From GYS-P2D sp964414425 (GTDB lineage: Bacteria > Bacteroidota > Bacteroidia > Chitinophagales > Saprospiraceae), in the NCBI GenBank assembly GCA_964414425.1, contig CAYPWL010000020.1:1-61354 (forward strand): a stretch of DNA of 61,354 nucleotides, given 5' to 3'. The position numbers and the translations under genes are program-made. A model generated the notes under the pieces. That model made no database searches. It saw only the letters and a program-made list of their open reading frames with translations, and had not been told where the DNA came from. Positions 37,101 to 48,400 of the stretch are shown here, piece after piece. Position 1 is the first letter of the stretch; every line of letters starts with the position of its first letter.

Positions 37101-40100
37101 TCTCCGCTACACCAGTCGAGGAATGTATATGTTCTAATAGAAGTGAATGCGTTAGGATTACCGTTACACAGTAACTCTGTTGTTTCACTTGAGGTAAACT
37201 GTACATTGAAGCAGAATCCTTCAAGGTTGAAGTCTGGTTCAACAAAGTTTGAGATATTCTCTCCACACTCAAAGACTGTATCCTGTAACTCCTCTTCGAA
37301 CATCACGATCAAAGAATCAAGATTAAGTCTCTCAACATTGATAACATCAGTACATATAGACTCAAGTCCAGACTGATTAGTTAGTGTCCACTCTCTTGTG
37401 ATCACTGTACCGAATGCACCTGAACAGATATCTGTTTGTATGTTGTCTTCAAATGTTAATATTGCATCTCCACACTGCTCAAATCCTCTGACTACGAACT
37501 CATTTTCTGATCCTCCGCTGCGAGCAATCGTAATGGTGTTAGTGTCTGGCAAAGGAAATCCGAATAGTCTATCCTCTCCAAAATCAACACTAAATGGATC
37601 GAATCCTTCGTCACATGCGATAACTGTACTACCACAGATTAAATCTGGAATATTCTTGTCTTCCAATACAACAGTACCCCAACAGCTCTGCTGAGAACAC
37701 TCGTGTATAACCGTAACTTGTAGCTCCTGATTTAGGAATGATCCGTCTACTATTCCATTTTCTGATATAGTCCGTCCTGTTACAGGATCTGTAATTACGA
37801 TCTCAAATTGATCTGCTGTAACACCTAATGTGTCTCTGATGAACTCAAAGTTCTCAAGAATTGCATCTGGTGTGATCTGCAATTCACAACTACTTGGTAG
37901 AGAGATATTTACACGGTTATTACAGATCAGTGGGAATGCATTAGACGGTGCTAATACGATAATATCCAATGAATCTGCGAATGTACATCCTCCCATAGTA
38001 GTACCTGTCACACGGATTCTGTAATCCTCCATCGATGGACTATCGAAGCCAAAGCTTCCCCAATCTGTGATTGTAAATGTCGACTGGTCAGTAGCTCCAA
38101 ATGATGGTGCTACAGAGAAATCGTCATCTGGTCCTAAAGAAGTACCTGCGCCAACCTGCGGGATTACCTCCCACAATACATTAGTAATATCGGCATCAGC
38201 GATGTTAAGCGTATATACATCAGGATCGGATGGGAATCTCAGTGTTCCTAAACACGTATTATTATCTCCCATGATCATCGCCTGCTCAACACCAAATACT
38301 TCAATCGTGATGCTCTCATTAATCAATGAGCATCCTGTACTTGTCGAACCTATTGCCTGTATCGTGACCACTCCTGCATCAGTCCATACTGGAGAAGTCA
38401 TGTCTCCTGATGGTATCTGATCCAGCCTACCGATCATAGCCGTCATGTTAATTGTATCTGTACCATTGATAACCCATATCAATGATTCTAATCCAGCAAT
38501 CGCTGAAGAGTCTAATGCATTGACTAAGTTGATATCTACTGGAGTACCAACACATGCATCTGCTCCTAAGAGGGCAAAATCATCAGTGTTAATAGTCACA
38601 GGTAGTGTATCTGTTATCACACAACCGTCATCAGTAACTCCTCGGAAGAATATTGTATCCGTTAAGTCAATAAATGACCCAGTACGATTCCAGTTTATAA
38701 ATATAGAATCAGCACGCTGATCTCCACTCAACTGACCGTTTAAGCCAGAAGCTAATGACCACATCGTACTATCAGCAACTAAATCATTAATTCTCGATGA
38801 ATCAAGATTAGCTATTGTGTATAAACTTGAAGTTCCATTACATACTTGATCAGATCCTAATAGAAGAAACTCTGTCCCTCTTACAATAACCTCAAAAACA
38901 GCATCTACATCGCAGCAGTCAGTTGTTGCTGATGCAAATAAGGTATATGAACCTTCTTGGTTGAATGTGATATCTATGCTATCTCCTAATGCTCCAGTTA
39001 TCTCGAAATCTTCGAAGAATGCTGCGGCTGCAGGATTATTAAATGAAAGTGGTGATGAAACTCCATCCGTAATAAAGAACCACTCTATAGGGTTATCTCC
39101 AGCTGTGCTATCGATAGGCATATTATCTGTACCATCAAGAAATACAAACTGTGTAGCATCCCCAGTACATACTTGCGGGTCACCTCCAATTACGAAGTTC
39201 GTATCCTTTACAGTAACTATGATCTCCTCATCTATACTACATCCATCAACTGTAAATCCTTGTGCACGAATGCTAAACTCTCCCGCCTCCGGGAACGTAA
39301 CAAACGTAGTTGCAGGAGATTGATCCTCTACCACGAAACATTGCTCTGCAACTCCTGCAGTACCCAAACCTCCAAGGATATCAGGTACATCACATAGGAA
39401 TGAGTATGTCCCAAATCTATCGAAAGTAACATCGAACTGATTACCATTAGCCTCTAACTCAGCTTCGGTAATCGTGATGATTTGTTCGTCTGGCACTCCG
39501 TCATCAGTAGGCGAACCTGGTGCATCATAGACAAGTACGATGTCTGGACCGCAACTCATAGAAGATGAAAATGTAATCGTTGTATTTATTGCAATACTCT
39601 CACACTCTGGGAACGTAGTAACTGTACGATCGTCCGATAAGATAACTGGTGATGAAAAATCAGATCCAGAACCCGTCATCGGTAATCCCGTTCCCGTGAA
39701 TGGTAGCTGTGTAATAAACTCTCCCGTGATATTATTTCTAAGCTGAAAAAAGAAATCAGCGTCAAGATTAATATCTGTGCTATCTATATCAAGAATGAAA
39801 AATGCTGGGTCTTCAGATAAACATAATGATATCTCTGAAGGTCCAATAAATGAAACTGCGTCAGATAGTATTACTTGTTGTACAGCAGTTGTCGTTGAGC
39901 ATGAAGCTCCATTGATTGTACCCGAAGCCGATATGATTAAAGTATCTACGGCATTAGGTAAAGTTATTCTTAAACTGTCTCCTCCAAATGGCTCCCATTG
40001 TGAAGGACTAAATGGATTGCCATTGGCAAACGTCACATTCCAAACTGGTGGTGCATCAAAGATTGAATCAGGAACATTTAGATAGTAAATCGTGTCTCTG

Positions 40101-42016
40101 AATCCTGCACATATTTCTTCAGGTCCTATGATGGATATATCGTCCTCTCCGATAGTTTCTACGATCAGTGTATCTGTGACAGTACAGCCATTAGGAGTAT
40201 CTGCAGATGCTATAACCATGTAAAAGCTGGCGTCATTGAAGGTTCCAGTGAAGAAGTTATGACTTAAAGTGTCATTCATATCTGTATCTGTAAGAGCTTC
40301 AGGTACGGGAGTTAGATTACCTCCACGTTCTCTGACGATCTGCCATGATACATCGTTGCCAGTAAGTACGTCTGAGCCATCTGCTTGCACAAATACATAC
40401 TCGTTAAAGTCTCCCACACATACTAACTCAGGCCCAGAGACCATAAATTCTGTATCAATTACTGATACTGTAACTGTATTGGAGATCATACACCCTTCTT
40501 CTGTCATCCCCGTAAATGTCACGTCGAAATCACCAAATGAAGACCAAGTAATAGAGGCAAACTCACCAACTGCACCTGAGAGCGCAATATCCATATCACC
40601 TAACATAGGCGCTACTGACCATGTGGCTGAGGTGAATGTAGGCTGAGTACCATCAGCATATCGTGCCGAGTACATAGTAGTCGCACCTAAACATGATCCT
40701 AAATCACCGACAATTGCTGCCTCACTATCTCTTACGGTTACTACTATAGTTTCATCTATACCACATCCTGTTGTAGTCATGCCTGTAACCACTATAGTAT
40801 CTAATCCTGCAGTGGTGAATGAAATATCAACATCAGATGATATCGAAGATCCTATAATTGCACCTCGACTTGTCGTCCAAGAGATCGATTGAATATTGGA
40901 TATCTGAGAACTTAATGTAGCTGTCTCACCAAGGCAAAATACTGAGTCATCAAGTCCTGCGACAGAAGCTCCTAATTCATCATCAATAGTCACCTCAAAT
41001 GAATCAGTGAACGTACACATAGCACCAGAGGCATCATTGCCTGTAACCATAATAGTAGCAGTGCCGCTAGCACCTGTCCAGTCTATAGTTACAGTAGATA
41101 CATTCTGGCTCGCTCCAACGAATGTAGCGGTAGACCCATTGATCTGCCATGTAATATCCTCATATAAAGCTAAAGCATCATCACTGATGCTATAAGATGT
41201 CATATCTCCTAATGAACATGCGAATTGTGGTCCAGTAATCATATAGTCTGTATCCACAACATGTACAGCGACTTCTGAGTCAATAGGACAATTACTTGTA
41301 GTTGTACCTACTGCTGTTACTGTAAAGTTACCCGCTGCTGGAAAGTCAAATGATAAGCCGTTGGTCATAAAGGTCCCAGAACCCGTAGAGGTAATACCAG
41401 GTCCAGTTACAGTCCATAAGATATCTTGGATATCGCTATCAGCAATAGTACTTAAGTTGAATGATGCAGGTACGCCATCGAAACATACTGTATCGGTTGG
41501 GCCAGCGCCTAAGTTTCCTGTAATACCTGATGATGGTGCCGTGAATGCATCAAGGTCGACCATTAAGGTTTCACTATTATTAGTGAATGTTACAGGGCTA
41601 AAATCCAAAGCAGGATCTCTAAAAACAACCAGCACAAATATTGTAGAGTCATTAGGACCTGCAGAAGCAGCTAATGTATCTAACGCTGGATTGTCACCAG
41701 AGAGATAAAACTCATCTCCCACATCATCAATGAATAATACACCATCCGGTAATATGAATGGTGAATAAGAATCTATATACCAAGCATCGTCGGAAGGAGA
41801 TGTAATGGTAATAGTCTCTTGGATTCTCGCACCATCATCGGTGCACATGGCAGGAGCTACCTCTATAGTAGAAGTCTGTGCTTGTCCTATCTGTAGGAAG
41901 GTTGCCATAAGAGCAAAAAGTACGAGTGCTCTTGTAAATCGCGAATACTTCATCGATTTCCGGTTTTTGGTTTGGTTCATTCTTTCTCGCCACTGGGGCG
42001 TACTTGCGTTTCGCAT
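34148..42016 (-). CDS. Giant T9SS cargo protein with about eleven PKD-like repeats, HYR-like modules, dockerin-like and cohesin-like domains
   Basis: A 2622-aa product. The signal peptide is at about 27-46 (RALVLFALMATFLQIGQAQ), so the Met at 41980 or 41953 may be the true start. From about 165 to 1330, some eleven repeats of roughly 100 residues begin with a (V/I)xGPxxVCxGxxxxY-type motif and end with GCxxxDxxxVTV and a DT-x-F linker: PKD/SprB-like beta-sandwiches. From about 1340 to 2240 come a CNNRVNISLPSSC...CWGTVVLEDK module and HYR-like modules with REWTL, RTYTFLDWC and RTWTLIDFC. The end matches the 1316-aa protein: carboxypeptidase-regulatory-like, dockerin-like (LDLVLMQRHVLGL; SDVDGSNSVSGADL), cohesin-like and T9SS type A domain (QNAPNPFSSTTDI). 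Stalk-like repeats suggest an extended surface adhesin. It is the gene upstream of the 1316-aa protein, 4 nt apart. Confidence 0.85.
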   Translation of the reverse strand: MRNASTPQWRERMNQTKNRKSMKYSRFTRALVLFALMATFLQIGQAQTSTIEVAPAMCTDDGARIQETITITSPSDDAWYIDSYSPFILPDGVLFIDDVGDEFYLSGDNPALDTLAASAGPNDSTIFVLVVFRDPALDFSPVTFTNNSETLMVDLDAFTAPSSGITGNLGAGPTDTVCFDGVPASFNLSTIADSDIQDILWTVTGPGITSTGSGTFMTNGLSFDFPAAGNFTVTAVGTTTSNCPIDSEVAVHVVDTDYMITGPQFACSLGDMTSYSISDDALALYEDITWQINGSTATFVGASQNVSTVTIDWTGASGTATIMVTGNDASGAMCTFTDSFEVTIDDELGASVAGLDDSVFCLGETATLSSQISNIQSISWTTSRGAIIGSSISSDVDISFTTAGLDTIVVTGMTTTGCGIDETIVVTVRDSEAAIVGDLGSCLGATTMYSARYADGTQPTFTSATWSVAPMLGDMDIALSGAVGEFASITWSSFGDFDVTFTGMTEEGCMISNTVTVSVIDTEFMVSGPELVCVGDFNEYVFVQADGSDVLTGNDVSWQIVRERGGNLTPVPEALTDTDMNDTLSHNFFTGTFNDASFYMVIASADTPNGCTVTDTLIVETIGEDDISIIGPEEICAGFRDTIYYLNVPDSIFDAPPVWNVTFANGNPFSPSQWEPFGGDSLRITLPNAVDTLIISASGTINGASCSTTTAVQQVILSDAVSFIGPSEISLCLSEDPAFFILDIDSTDINLDADFFFQLRNNITGEFITQLPFTGTGLPMTGSGSDFSSPVILSDDRTVTTFPECESIAINTTITFSSSMSCGPDIVLVYDAPGSPTDDGVPDEQIITITEAELEANGNQFDVTFDRFGTYSFLCDVPDILGGLGTAGVAEQCFVVEDQSPATTFVTFPEAGEFSIRAQGFTVDGCSIDEEIIVTVKDTNFVIGGDPQVCTGDATQFVFLDGTDNMPIDSTAGDNPIEWFFITDGVSSPLSFNNPAAAAFFEDFEITGALGDSIDITFNQEGSYTLFASATTDCCDVDAVFEVIVRGTEFLLLGSDQVCNGTSSLYTIANLDSSRINDLVADSTMWSLASGLNGQLSGDQRADSIFINWNRTGSFIDLTDTIFFRGVTDDGCVITDTLPVTINTDDFALLGADACVGTPVDINLVNALDSSAIAGLESLIWVINGTDTINMTAMIGRLDQIPSGDMTSPVWTDAGVVTIQAIGSTSTGCSLINESITIEVFGVEQAMIMGDNNTCLGTLRFPSDPDVYTLNIADADITNVLWEVIPQVGAGTSLGPDDDFSVAPSFGATDQSTFTITDWGSFGFDSPSMEDYRIRVTGTTMGGCTFADSLDIIVLAPSNAFPLICNNRVNISLPSSCELQITPDAILENFEFIRDTLGVTADQFEIVITDPVTGRTISENGIVDGSFLNQELQVTVIHECSQQSCWGTVVLEDKNIPDLICGSTVIACDEGFDPFSVDFGEDRLFGFPLPDTNTITIARSGGSENEFVVRGFEQCGDAILTFEDNIQTDICSGAFGTVITREWTLTNQSGLESICTDVINVERLNLDSLIVMFEEELQDTVFECGENISNFVEPDFNLEGFCFNVQFTSSETTELLCNGNPNAFTSIRTYTFLDWCSGEVRTTRQRITVDDNTPPSINLRSNDITTQADQHFCFGIVSIDNNDISISDPNLCSDISSVVVRVFEDDMTGQLIADETFDGNFTELTISDQNILVDLSRIFITVEAMDQCGNLSADTVSRNVIVEDNIMPTAACDDIVTINLNDEGWGIASSQAFDRGSNDNCGPVEICITRLDDLALFDGLDTDGDELVNFADFMSAIADQGRVGTNYSSRTTMVGGVEVISRDGLCTNRLQFECTDAMSSFLGQNVSVELRVTDVNGEASTCTSEVEVRDNGVIDTVLVLSGDQLINCGDDFSQFIPFDDQTVRFLTNCGIPIAPTYMVDTSGINNCGTGVIFRNFTAVDQTGQVFTHTQTINIGTEADIVNPASIPGFWPEDFDGVGCTGSNIAPENLPAEFVPDFDADDFSCSMADLIFDDIVFRNVDGFCVKILRTWTLIDFCQVSATDPNAGRFEHVQILRLTDEDAPVITASAIEERAVTDPTACAAFVTLRVEADDCHDSDDLIWSYTITTDGVVVATGDDNEININLSLGSHAIEYNVEDPCGNVGETFIQQLVVSDPQNICGTDGGGDTDDGGDTGVAALSGRIATERDLTIDNAQVSLFSGSSEMAAISTAIDGVFSFNNVPRAESYEITVERQDDYLNGVTTLDLVLMQRHVLGLDILDSQYKVIASDVDGSNSVSGADLVAMRRLLLGTASDLPIGQPWTFVDGDQTFSSNITPFPYSQSITISNLLVDLNDLAFVGVKMGDVNENVFLESSALAGTRSVAPLKYVIKNNSAGGTTIDIYSDETIDFDGMQMELNFGDALGEIQAVRSDAFAISGDDYRIEDHNLRMTIATPETSRIVEGVLLSIDLSGNVDRADSQDLIDLINDRLQAQIYTSEGGDIKASDIALSEEKVDLADGFVLGQNAPNPFSSTTDIRFYNNVDGMVTTTIYDISGKQVYVDKTYYPVGWHKMSISTDDLDGQGLYIYELNNGTAVIRKKMMALK

Positions 42017-42476
42017 GAATTAGATATTTTACCTCATGCGGTAAATGCCAAGTATTAAGCCAAAAACCTACTCGTATTTATATTTCTATATATATGTTTG
42101 CCAGATGAACCCAAAATCGGTGCAAATAACTGCTTTTCAGAATATTACATATAGTATATAAATTTAAGGTGATATTTTATTTTGAATAATTTCATCTTCG
42201 GTATTGGGTTCACAACACCATACTTACAAGAATAAAGTACTTAACCAGAAGGGCCTTTATGGAGGTGAATTGAATAGAATAATCGCATTCAAAAAGAGCA
42301 AAAAAAAGGGTGGAATTACTTCCACCCTAAATAACACCTTTTATAACGAAATGAGATTTCCAAATATATATCAAATAATCAATTCAATGCCAACATGTCC
42401 AATAGATAAATTTAAAAATAACGTAACCTCTTGATAGTCAACTACTAAAAAAGCCAACTATTCTTCTGTTGCCCAG
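42017..42476. other. Intergenic region between two giant genes with terminator and probable promoter
   Basis: About 460 nt of AT-rich sequence. The only clear feature is a terminator at 42298-42328 for the giant gene ending at 42477. A short plus-strand ORF (42204-42434) overlaps that terminator and has no family resemblance, so I do not call it a gene. The promoter for the downstream giant gene should lie at 42020-42200, but I see no convincing TAnnTTTG. Confidence 0.4.
42298..42328 (-). terminator. Terminator of the gap-split giant gene
   Basis: AGGGTGGAA/TTCCACCCT stem with a TTAC loop; on the minus strand it runs into eight T residues, about 150 nt past the stop codon. Confidence 0.85.
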
Positions 42477-45400
42477 TTAAAGCACTATGAAATTTCCGTT
42501 GACCGATACAATTTCATTTGATAAAGTATAATAATAAAGTCCAGAACCGTCGAGTGCATCGGCATTAACAGAAAGTACCTTACCATCACTAACAGAGATG
42601 TCAGTATACTCTTGGATCAGTCGACCTAATCCATTATAAATCCTTAGATCCATGTTTTCTGCTGTCAATCCTGATGCCCTTAGGTTCGCCTTATGAATAA
42701 ACGGGTTAGGGTAAACTGAAACCTTTAGTAAGGTTGATGGTGAACTCTCAGTCAGCGCTACGTTGTGTTCTGCTAAAGATTCACTCCAAATCTTACCGGA
42801 TAGAACTCCAGATGTGAGCAAACTGTGTTCGCCTCCTTCGAGATTTATAGTCAGCGTAATAGATGCGAGGTCCGTTTCATGGGGTTTTACCCAGATCAGT
42901 TTTACACCATCATCAGTCACGGCATAATCAGCTGATGTTATGACAATATCACCTGATGAAATGATGACATCCTTGACATCTATAAGATTCAAGTTCATCT
43001 CAAAACCACTGATCCCCCCATCATGATTGATCCGTAGTTCAAGAGCCTTAGTCTCTTGTGATATAGACTGGTATATATCATAATACACGGGGATATCTTC
43101 ATAAGCAGTACGTCGCCCAGCGAGATATGCGTCTCCACTGACATCACCATATTTCATACCTAACAGATCAATGGTGTCATCCGCTGTGTCTCTATGTGTT
43201 AGATCAATAGTCTCGGCGTTTGCAACTATTGGTATAGATGCACTGATATACTGATCTGCCTCAAAAAATATCCAATCTCCTACTCCATTGTCTTGATCAA
43301 CTCCCAAAAGCGCAGCTCTAATCATTATTAAATCAAGGGTCGTTATACGGCCATCCTGATTGATATCTCCAGCCCATAGTAAGTATGGGTTCTCGATATC
43401 TCGTAAGCCCAACACATATTGCTGTAATAAAATGATATCTAAAGTAGAGATACCGGCAAGCGATGAATTATCCTTAGTGGCTTTTAAATAATCTGATTCG
43501 TCTTTTAACTGATCGAGGAGGTATCTCCCCTGATTATCAGTGATATCCATAGACATCACATGACTATACGCATTGAATATTCCTACCTCAACATTAGGCA
43601 TCTCTTCCCCAAAGATAGTGTTGACCGTGCCACGAATGACACTTGCAGGCGAACTGCAATCACTGCTCAGTCTATAGCGAACTATAATCTCACAGAAATT
43701 TCTGTTATCAAATCGATCTACACTCCATAAGCGTAATGTTATACTATCTGATGCACTCAACTCCTCGCAACTCAAATGAAGTTTATCAACAATATCTTGA
43801 TCATCACCCGTAATAGAGATACCGAGTATCTCCACTTCCTCGCAGTCTGATATTGTCGATATCGCAAAGTCCTGAGGATGCAGAGTGATTCCTTGATGGT
43901 TTATTGTACCCAGGGATACCTCCGCCAAACAAATCGGTGCAGCGACCGCATCATCCTGAACATACACTACTGAATGTGCGTTTGTAGAATTTTGGCAGTT
44001 ATCGGTTACAGACCATATTATCTCATTGCGATCAAAATCTGAATAGAGCACAACGTCAAACATTGTCCCCATTCCCAAAAAGGTATCTATTGATAACGCC
44101 TCATCATCTCCATCGAAAAACCCGTTCACGATGACATGCCAAGACAAGCTCGTATCATCAACAAGATCATCACCACAGAAGTCTGAGGCCTGCGCAGAGA
44201 TGGTTCCCGAAAATTGACATGGATTACTCATACTACTATTCTCTTGTGATCTATAGATGGTATCCAGAGTAGATACCATGATGGCTGGATCCGTATCGTC
44301 GATTACTTTAATGATCTGCTGATAAGTATAATGCCCATCCACCTCAACATCACGATATCTGTAGTACGGAGCGTCTACGATACTGCTATAACTCACACAT
44401 CGTGCACAGGTATCACCAGCCTCCGAGGATGGTATCCACTGACCAGCATATTCGGTATTAAGGCTATCCAGTAATCTATCATCTATCAATTGAACATCAT
44501 CATTAGCACTTACTTGCTCAGTTGTCTCATAAGTACACCAGTCTATAATAGTCCAGTCAATGATATCTGTCCGACATAGCCCTTCCTGCCCGAATGAAGT
44601 TACTTCATGACTAAGACCGATCAGGTTACATGACACTTGGCACCAACTGGGCTCCGTGATTTTATATGTATCATCACATATAAGAGGTTGGGCTAAGTAG
44701 ACTTCAGTTAGTTCTGTTGAGACAACTCCATCGCTGTCACATTGCCTACGGACAGCTACTTGTCTTGAGCCATCTCTATGAGCAGGCCATTTGATAGATA
44801 ATGGATCAAATGGCTCCTGAGAACTATAGTTCACTTGTATGGCGCACTGGCGTACTCCATCTAAGTATACATCTACTAATTCACTATTGCTGCCACACTG
44901 GTCAGGACCCATGATCGCACCAAACTGCACTTCAGGATCAAAGCAGTTAGATTCATTAACATCAATAGCACTGATTAAGTCCTCTACAGTTGGACTGCTG
45001 CAATCCATATCGAGCTCAAAGCAAACTGCCTCAGGGACAAATTTATCTTCGACAAATACCTCGGTAGTACATACTGTTGTATTACCAAACTCATCGAAAA
45101 CTGTCAACTGTACAGGGATGATGTTGCCAACATCCTCGCAGCAGAACTCAATAAATTCGGTACCTATAAATTGCAGAAATCGCCCATCACAAAATACCTT
45201 ATTATCTAACCGCTGACCCAGTCTCAGTATGATATCGCCACAGGCATCAAATGATCCGTCATCTATTACATCAAGGGGCAACCGGGTAAAGAAATCATCT
45301 TGATTTTGCGCAAAGCTCAGATGTATTCTCTCTTGACACATGGCAATCGGCCTGGCTCTATCCAAGACTACGATAGTCATCGTATGGGTGGATTGATTAC

Positions 45401-48400
45401 CACACTGATCTGTAGCCGTAATGTTGAGCTCATGAACGCCGGCTGAGATATTCAATATCTGACTACCGTCATCTGCTACGGTAGCATTAGGATCAGATAT
45501 GACATAACTGAACAGCAAATCATCTGGTGCGGTGCAGTTATCTCTAAGGTTACTGAATTGTGGCATATCTAAATCAGCTACACAATCAAAGGCTTCCTCG
45601 ACGAAAATCGTCTCCATGAGTTCATCGGTGTTCACCAATTCTCCAATCTGTGTCAAGAGCACAGTGTCCGTACCATTGACAATAGCCCTATCGGTTCCAA
45701 GGATTTGGACATCTGTAGGTAACACCCCAAAATTAGGGGGCGTGATATCCTCAAAAATGATCCATTGTTCTACTTCTTTCACTGTCTTACTACACCAATC
45801 TATGATCGTCCAGCTTCGCAGGATCTCCGAATCCTCATAGCAGCCGTCCTTAGTCAAATCCGAATATTTAGAAATGATATTACACGTACTACTCCCCTCA
45901 AACAACTGATATTCAGGGACTTCTCTATCAGTTACCGTTAACACGGTATCCACTAACTTCTCTATCACGTCTACTCGAGCCCAGATACTATCGTTAATCA
46001 TCACAAGCGAGTCCTCATGGATGACTTCTATATCGACAAATTCTATAAGCGTGTCTTGAATGGTCCTAAATCCTTTGAGGATATGGGGATAGGCAAATGG
46101 TATCCCATCCTGAAGTCCATTTCTATTTTGATCATTTGGATCTATAACGTCAGCCCAATACACTGCAACATTGAGTGGTGATGCGATAAAGTCAGTGCAC
46201 TCATTAATTATGATCGTATCGACGAGAGCAACAGAATCTAATCTATTATAGCTCCCAGGGGAGATTATGCTATCGATATCAACTGGCAAGACAACTATCG
46301 ACTGTTGATATAGCAATTGGTTCACCTTACGGCTGTCGCTATTGAAGTCGGCAAAATATGAGATCGTATAAATAGAAGTATCGCAGATGGCCATAGTGTC
46401 AACGATGGCTACTAATGGATTACTCGGAGCTGCATGACAACTGTTGGCTAAGGACTCTATAACCTCTTCTAATGTGAGATCGATGAATTGAGTATAATCA
46501 TCGCTGCAACATATTATATCGGTGGGAGCATAAACGGGCTCGGGGATTTGCTTGAAATCTAAGTTGACAAAGCCCCAACACATGATATCAGTGCAAGTAT
46601 CAATGACCTCATAAGTAAATTGATTGCCCCTATACAGTGAGACATCCGTTGGGTCGATCAAGGTGCCATCTTCTGTTCTATAATCTACACTTAAGAATAA
46701 AGGATCGATCGTACCTAAATACAGAGCGCTTACGGGTAAATCTTGAATACTACAATCAGCCTCAACACTGACATTCACCGAACCTATACAGCTCATAGTT
46801 GATTCTTCATTGCGAATGGCAACTCTTACTGGAATTGCATCGCTCATACAGGTAGAAGACTCCGGATGAGTCGTTACCCATATTTCAATCGGAGAAGTCT
46901 CAATACTGATATCTATCTCTGTTGCAGATACTTGTGTAGCGATCGGTGTGCCTCCACTTGCAGGGTCTCCATCAAAGAATGTGAAAGAATTGAGTACTTG
47001 TGGAGTTATACTGTGCTGACCAAGGTCTGATGGATCATTACGATCATCACCTGCAGAAGTCCACTCTTGGTCAGGTAAGAAAATATCAAACCCATCGCTG
47101 TCTCCAGCGATTATCGTTGGTAACCTTCGTATGGTCTGATCCATAGTAGACACACCTCCAGACCTCCATTGTACTCCTGGGTCAACACCTATCCGCCCGA
47201 TTGCATCAATGATTACGTCGTTCTGCGTAAGCGTGACGATATCGTCACCATTATAATTTATGACATCATTATCTACAATATCTACTTCATCAGTAAAGGA
47301 TGAGTTATTACACAGTACTAATACGTCCCCATCAGCGATAATCCCTGTAAGATTGAGTGTTCTATTGGGCATCAATCGAGGTGCTGTATTATATAGATTT
47401 ACGGCGTACCCTGCCAGGCTTACTGACGCACCAGTTCCATTATATATTTCTAAGCACTTGTTATTAGCACCCGTAGGACCTTCTATATATTCTGAGAAGA
47501 ATAAGTTAGCTGGCAATTGTGTGGCAGTTGGAACGAGGGTAACAACACCATCAAATGAAGGGTCACAGATAGCAACGTCCTCAAGAGTAGGCTCCATAAA
47601 TCGGATATCCCCACATAAACTCAAGCTTGCAACGTCAAAGTCATCTTGGCCATCATTGATATCGTTATCAACTTCTGTAGTATCATCACCGGTCTCAGAT
47701 AGATCTCCGTCCTGATCAATGGCCAATGGTCCGCCTTGAGTTGCGGCGGCAAAGATGATCTCGGCACTATTAATGAGTGAGACCGCCGTGGCGTCTTCGG
47801 CAACTATAAGCTGGATAGTTATTGTAGTATCACTGCCTGCTGTCAGGATGTCTATAGCATTATAAATCGCATCTGCTCCCCATGGAGCGTCGTTTAGAGT
47901 CGGATCAAAAATCAATCCCGCAGGAACATAATCTTGAACGATGATATCATAAGCTGCAACTTCTCCCTGGTTCAAGATGGTAAGATCAAAGCTCACGATA
48001 TCTCCAGGCTGAACTGTATTGGACTGACCTGGCGAAAGCGTCTTAATCAAAGCCAAATCGAACAAGCACTGTTCAATCTCAAGTGTTATAGTTGTATTGG
48101 CAATACACCCCGTGACTTGATCCGTAAATTCAACGAGAAAAACATCTCCTACATCAGCAGAAACTATAGTATTGGTCAATTGAGTGATTATAAAGGAGTC
48201 ATTGATCTCGTGCGTCCCAAGGTTCATAACAACATCTTGATTGAAGCCGANNNNNNNNNNNNNNNNNNNNNNNNNNNNNNNNNNNNNNNNNNNNNNNNNN
48301 NNNNNNNNNNNNNNNNNNNNNNNNNNNNNNNNNNNNNNNNNNNNNNNNNNATGGCTCAACTATCACGTTAAGTGTGATGATGCTATCACACATGGCCGCA

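Noticed and set aside
42204..42434. A 76-aa plus-strand ORF between giant genes
   Set aside because: It runs through a clear terminator for the minus-strand gene and its Lys-rich translation has no match.
48199..48371. ORFs crossing the N gaps on the plus strand
   Set aside because: They depend on runs of N being open and have no coding signal.
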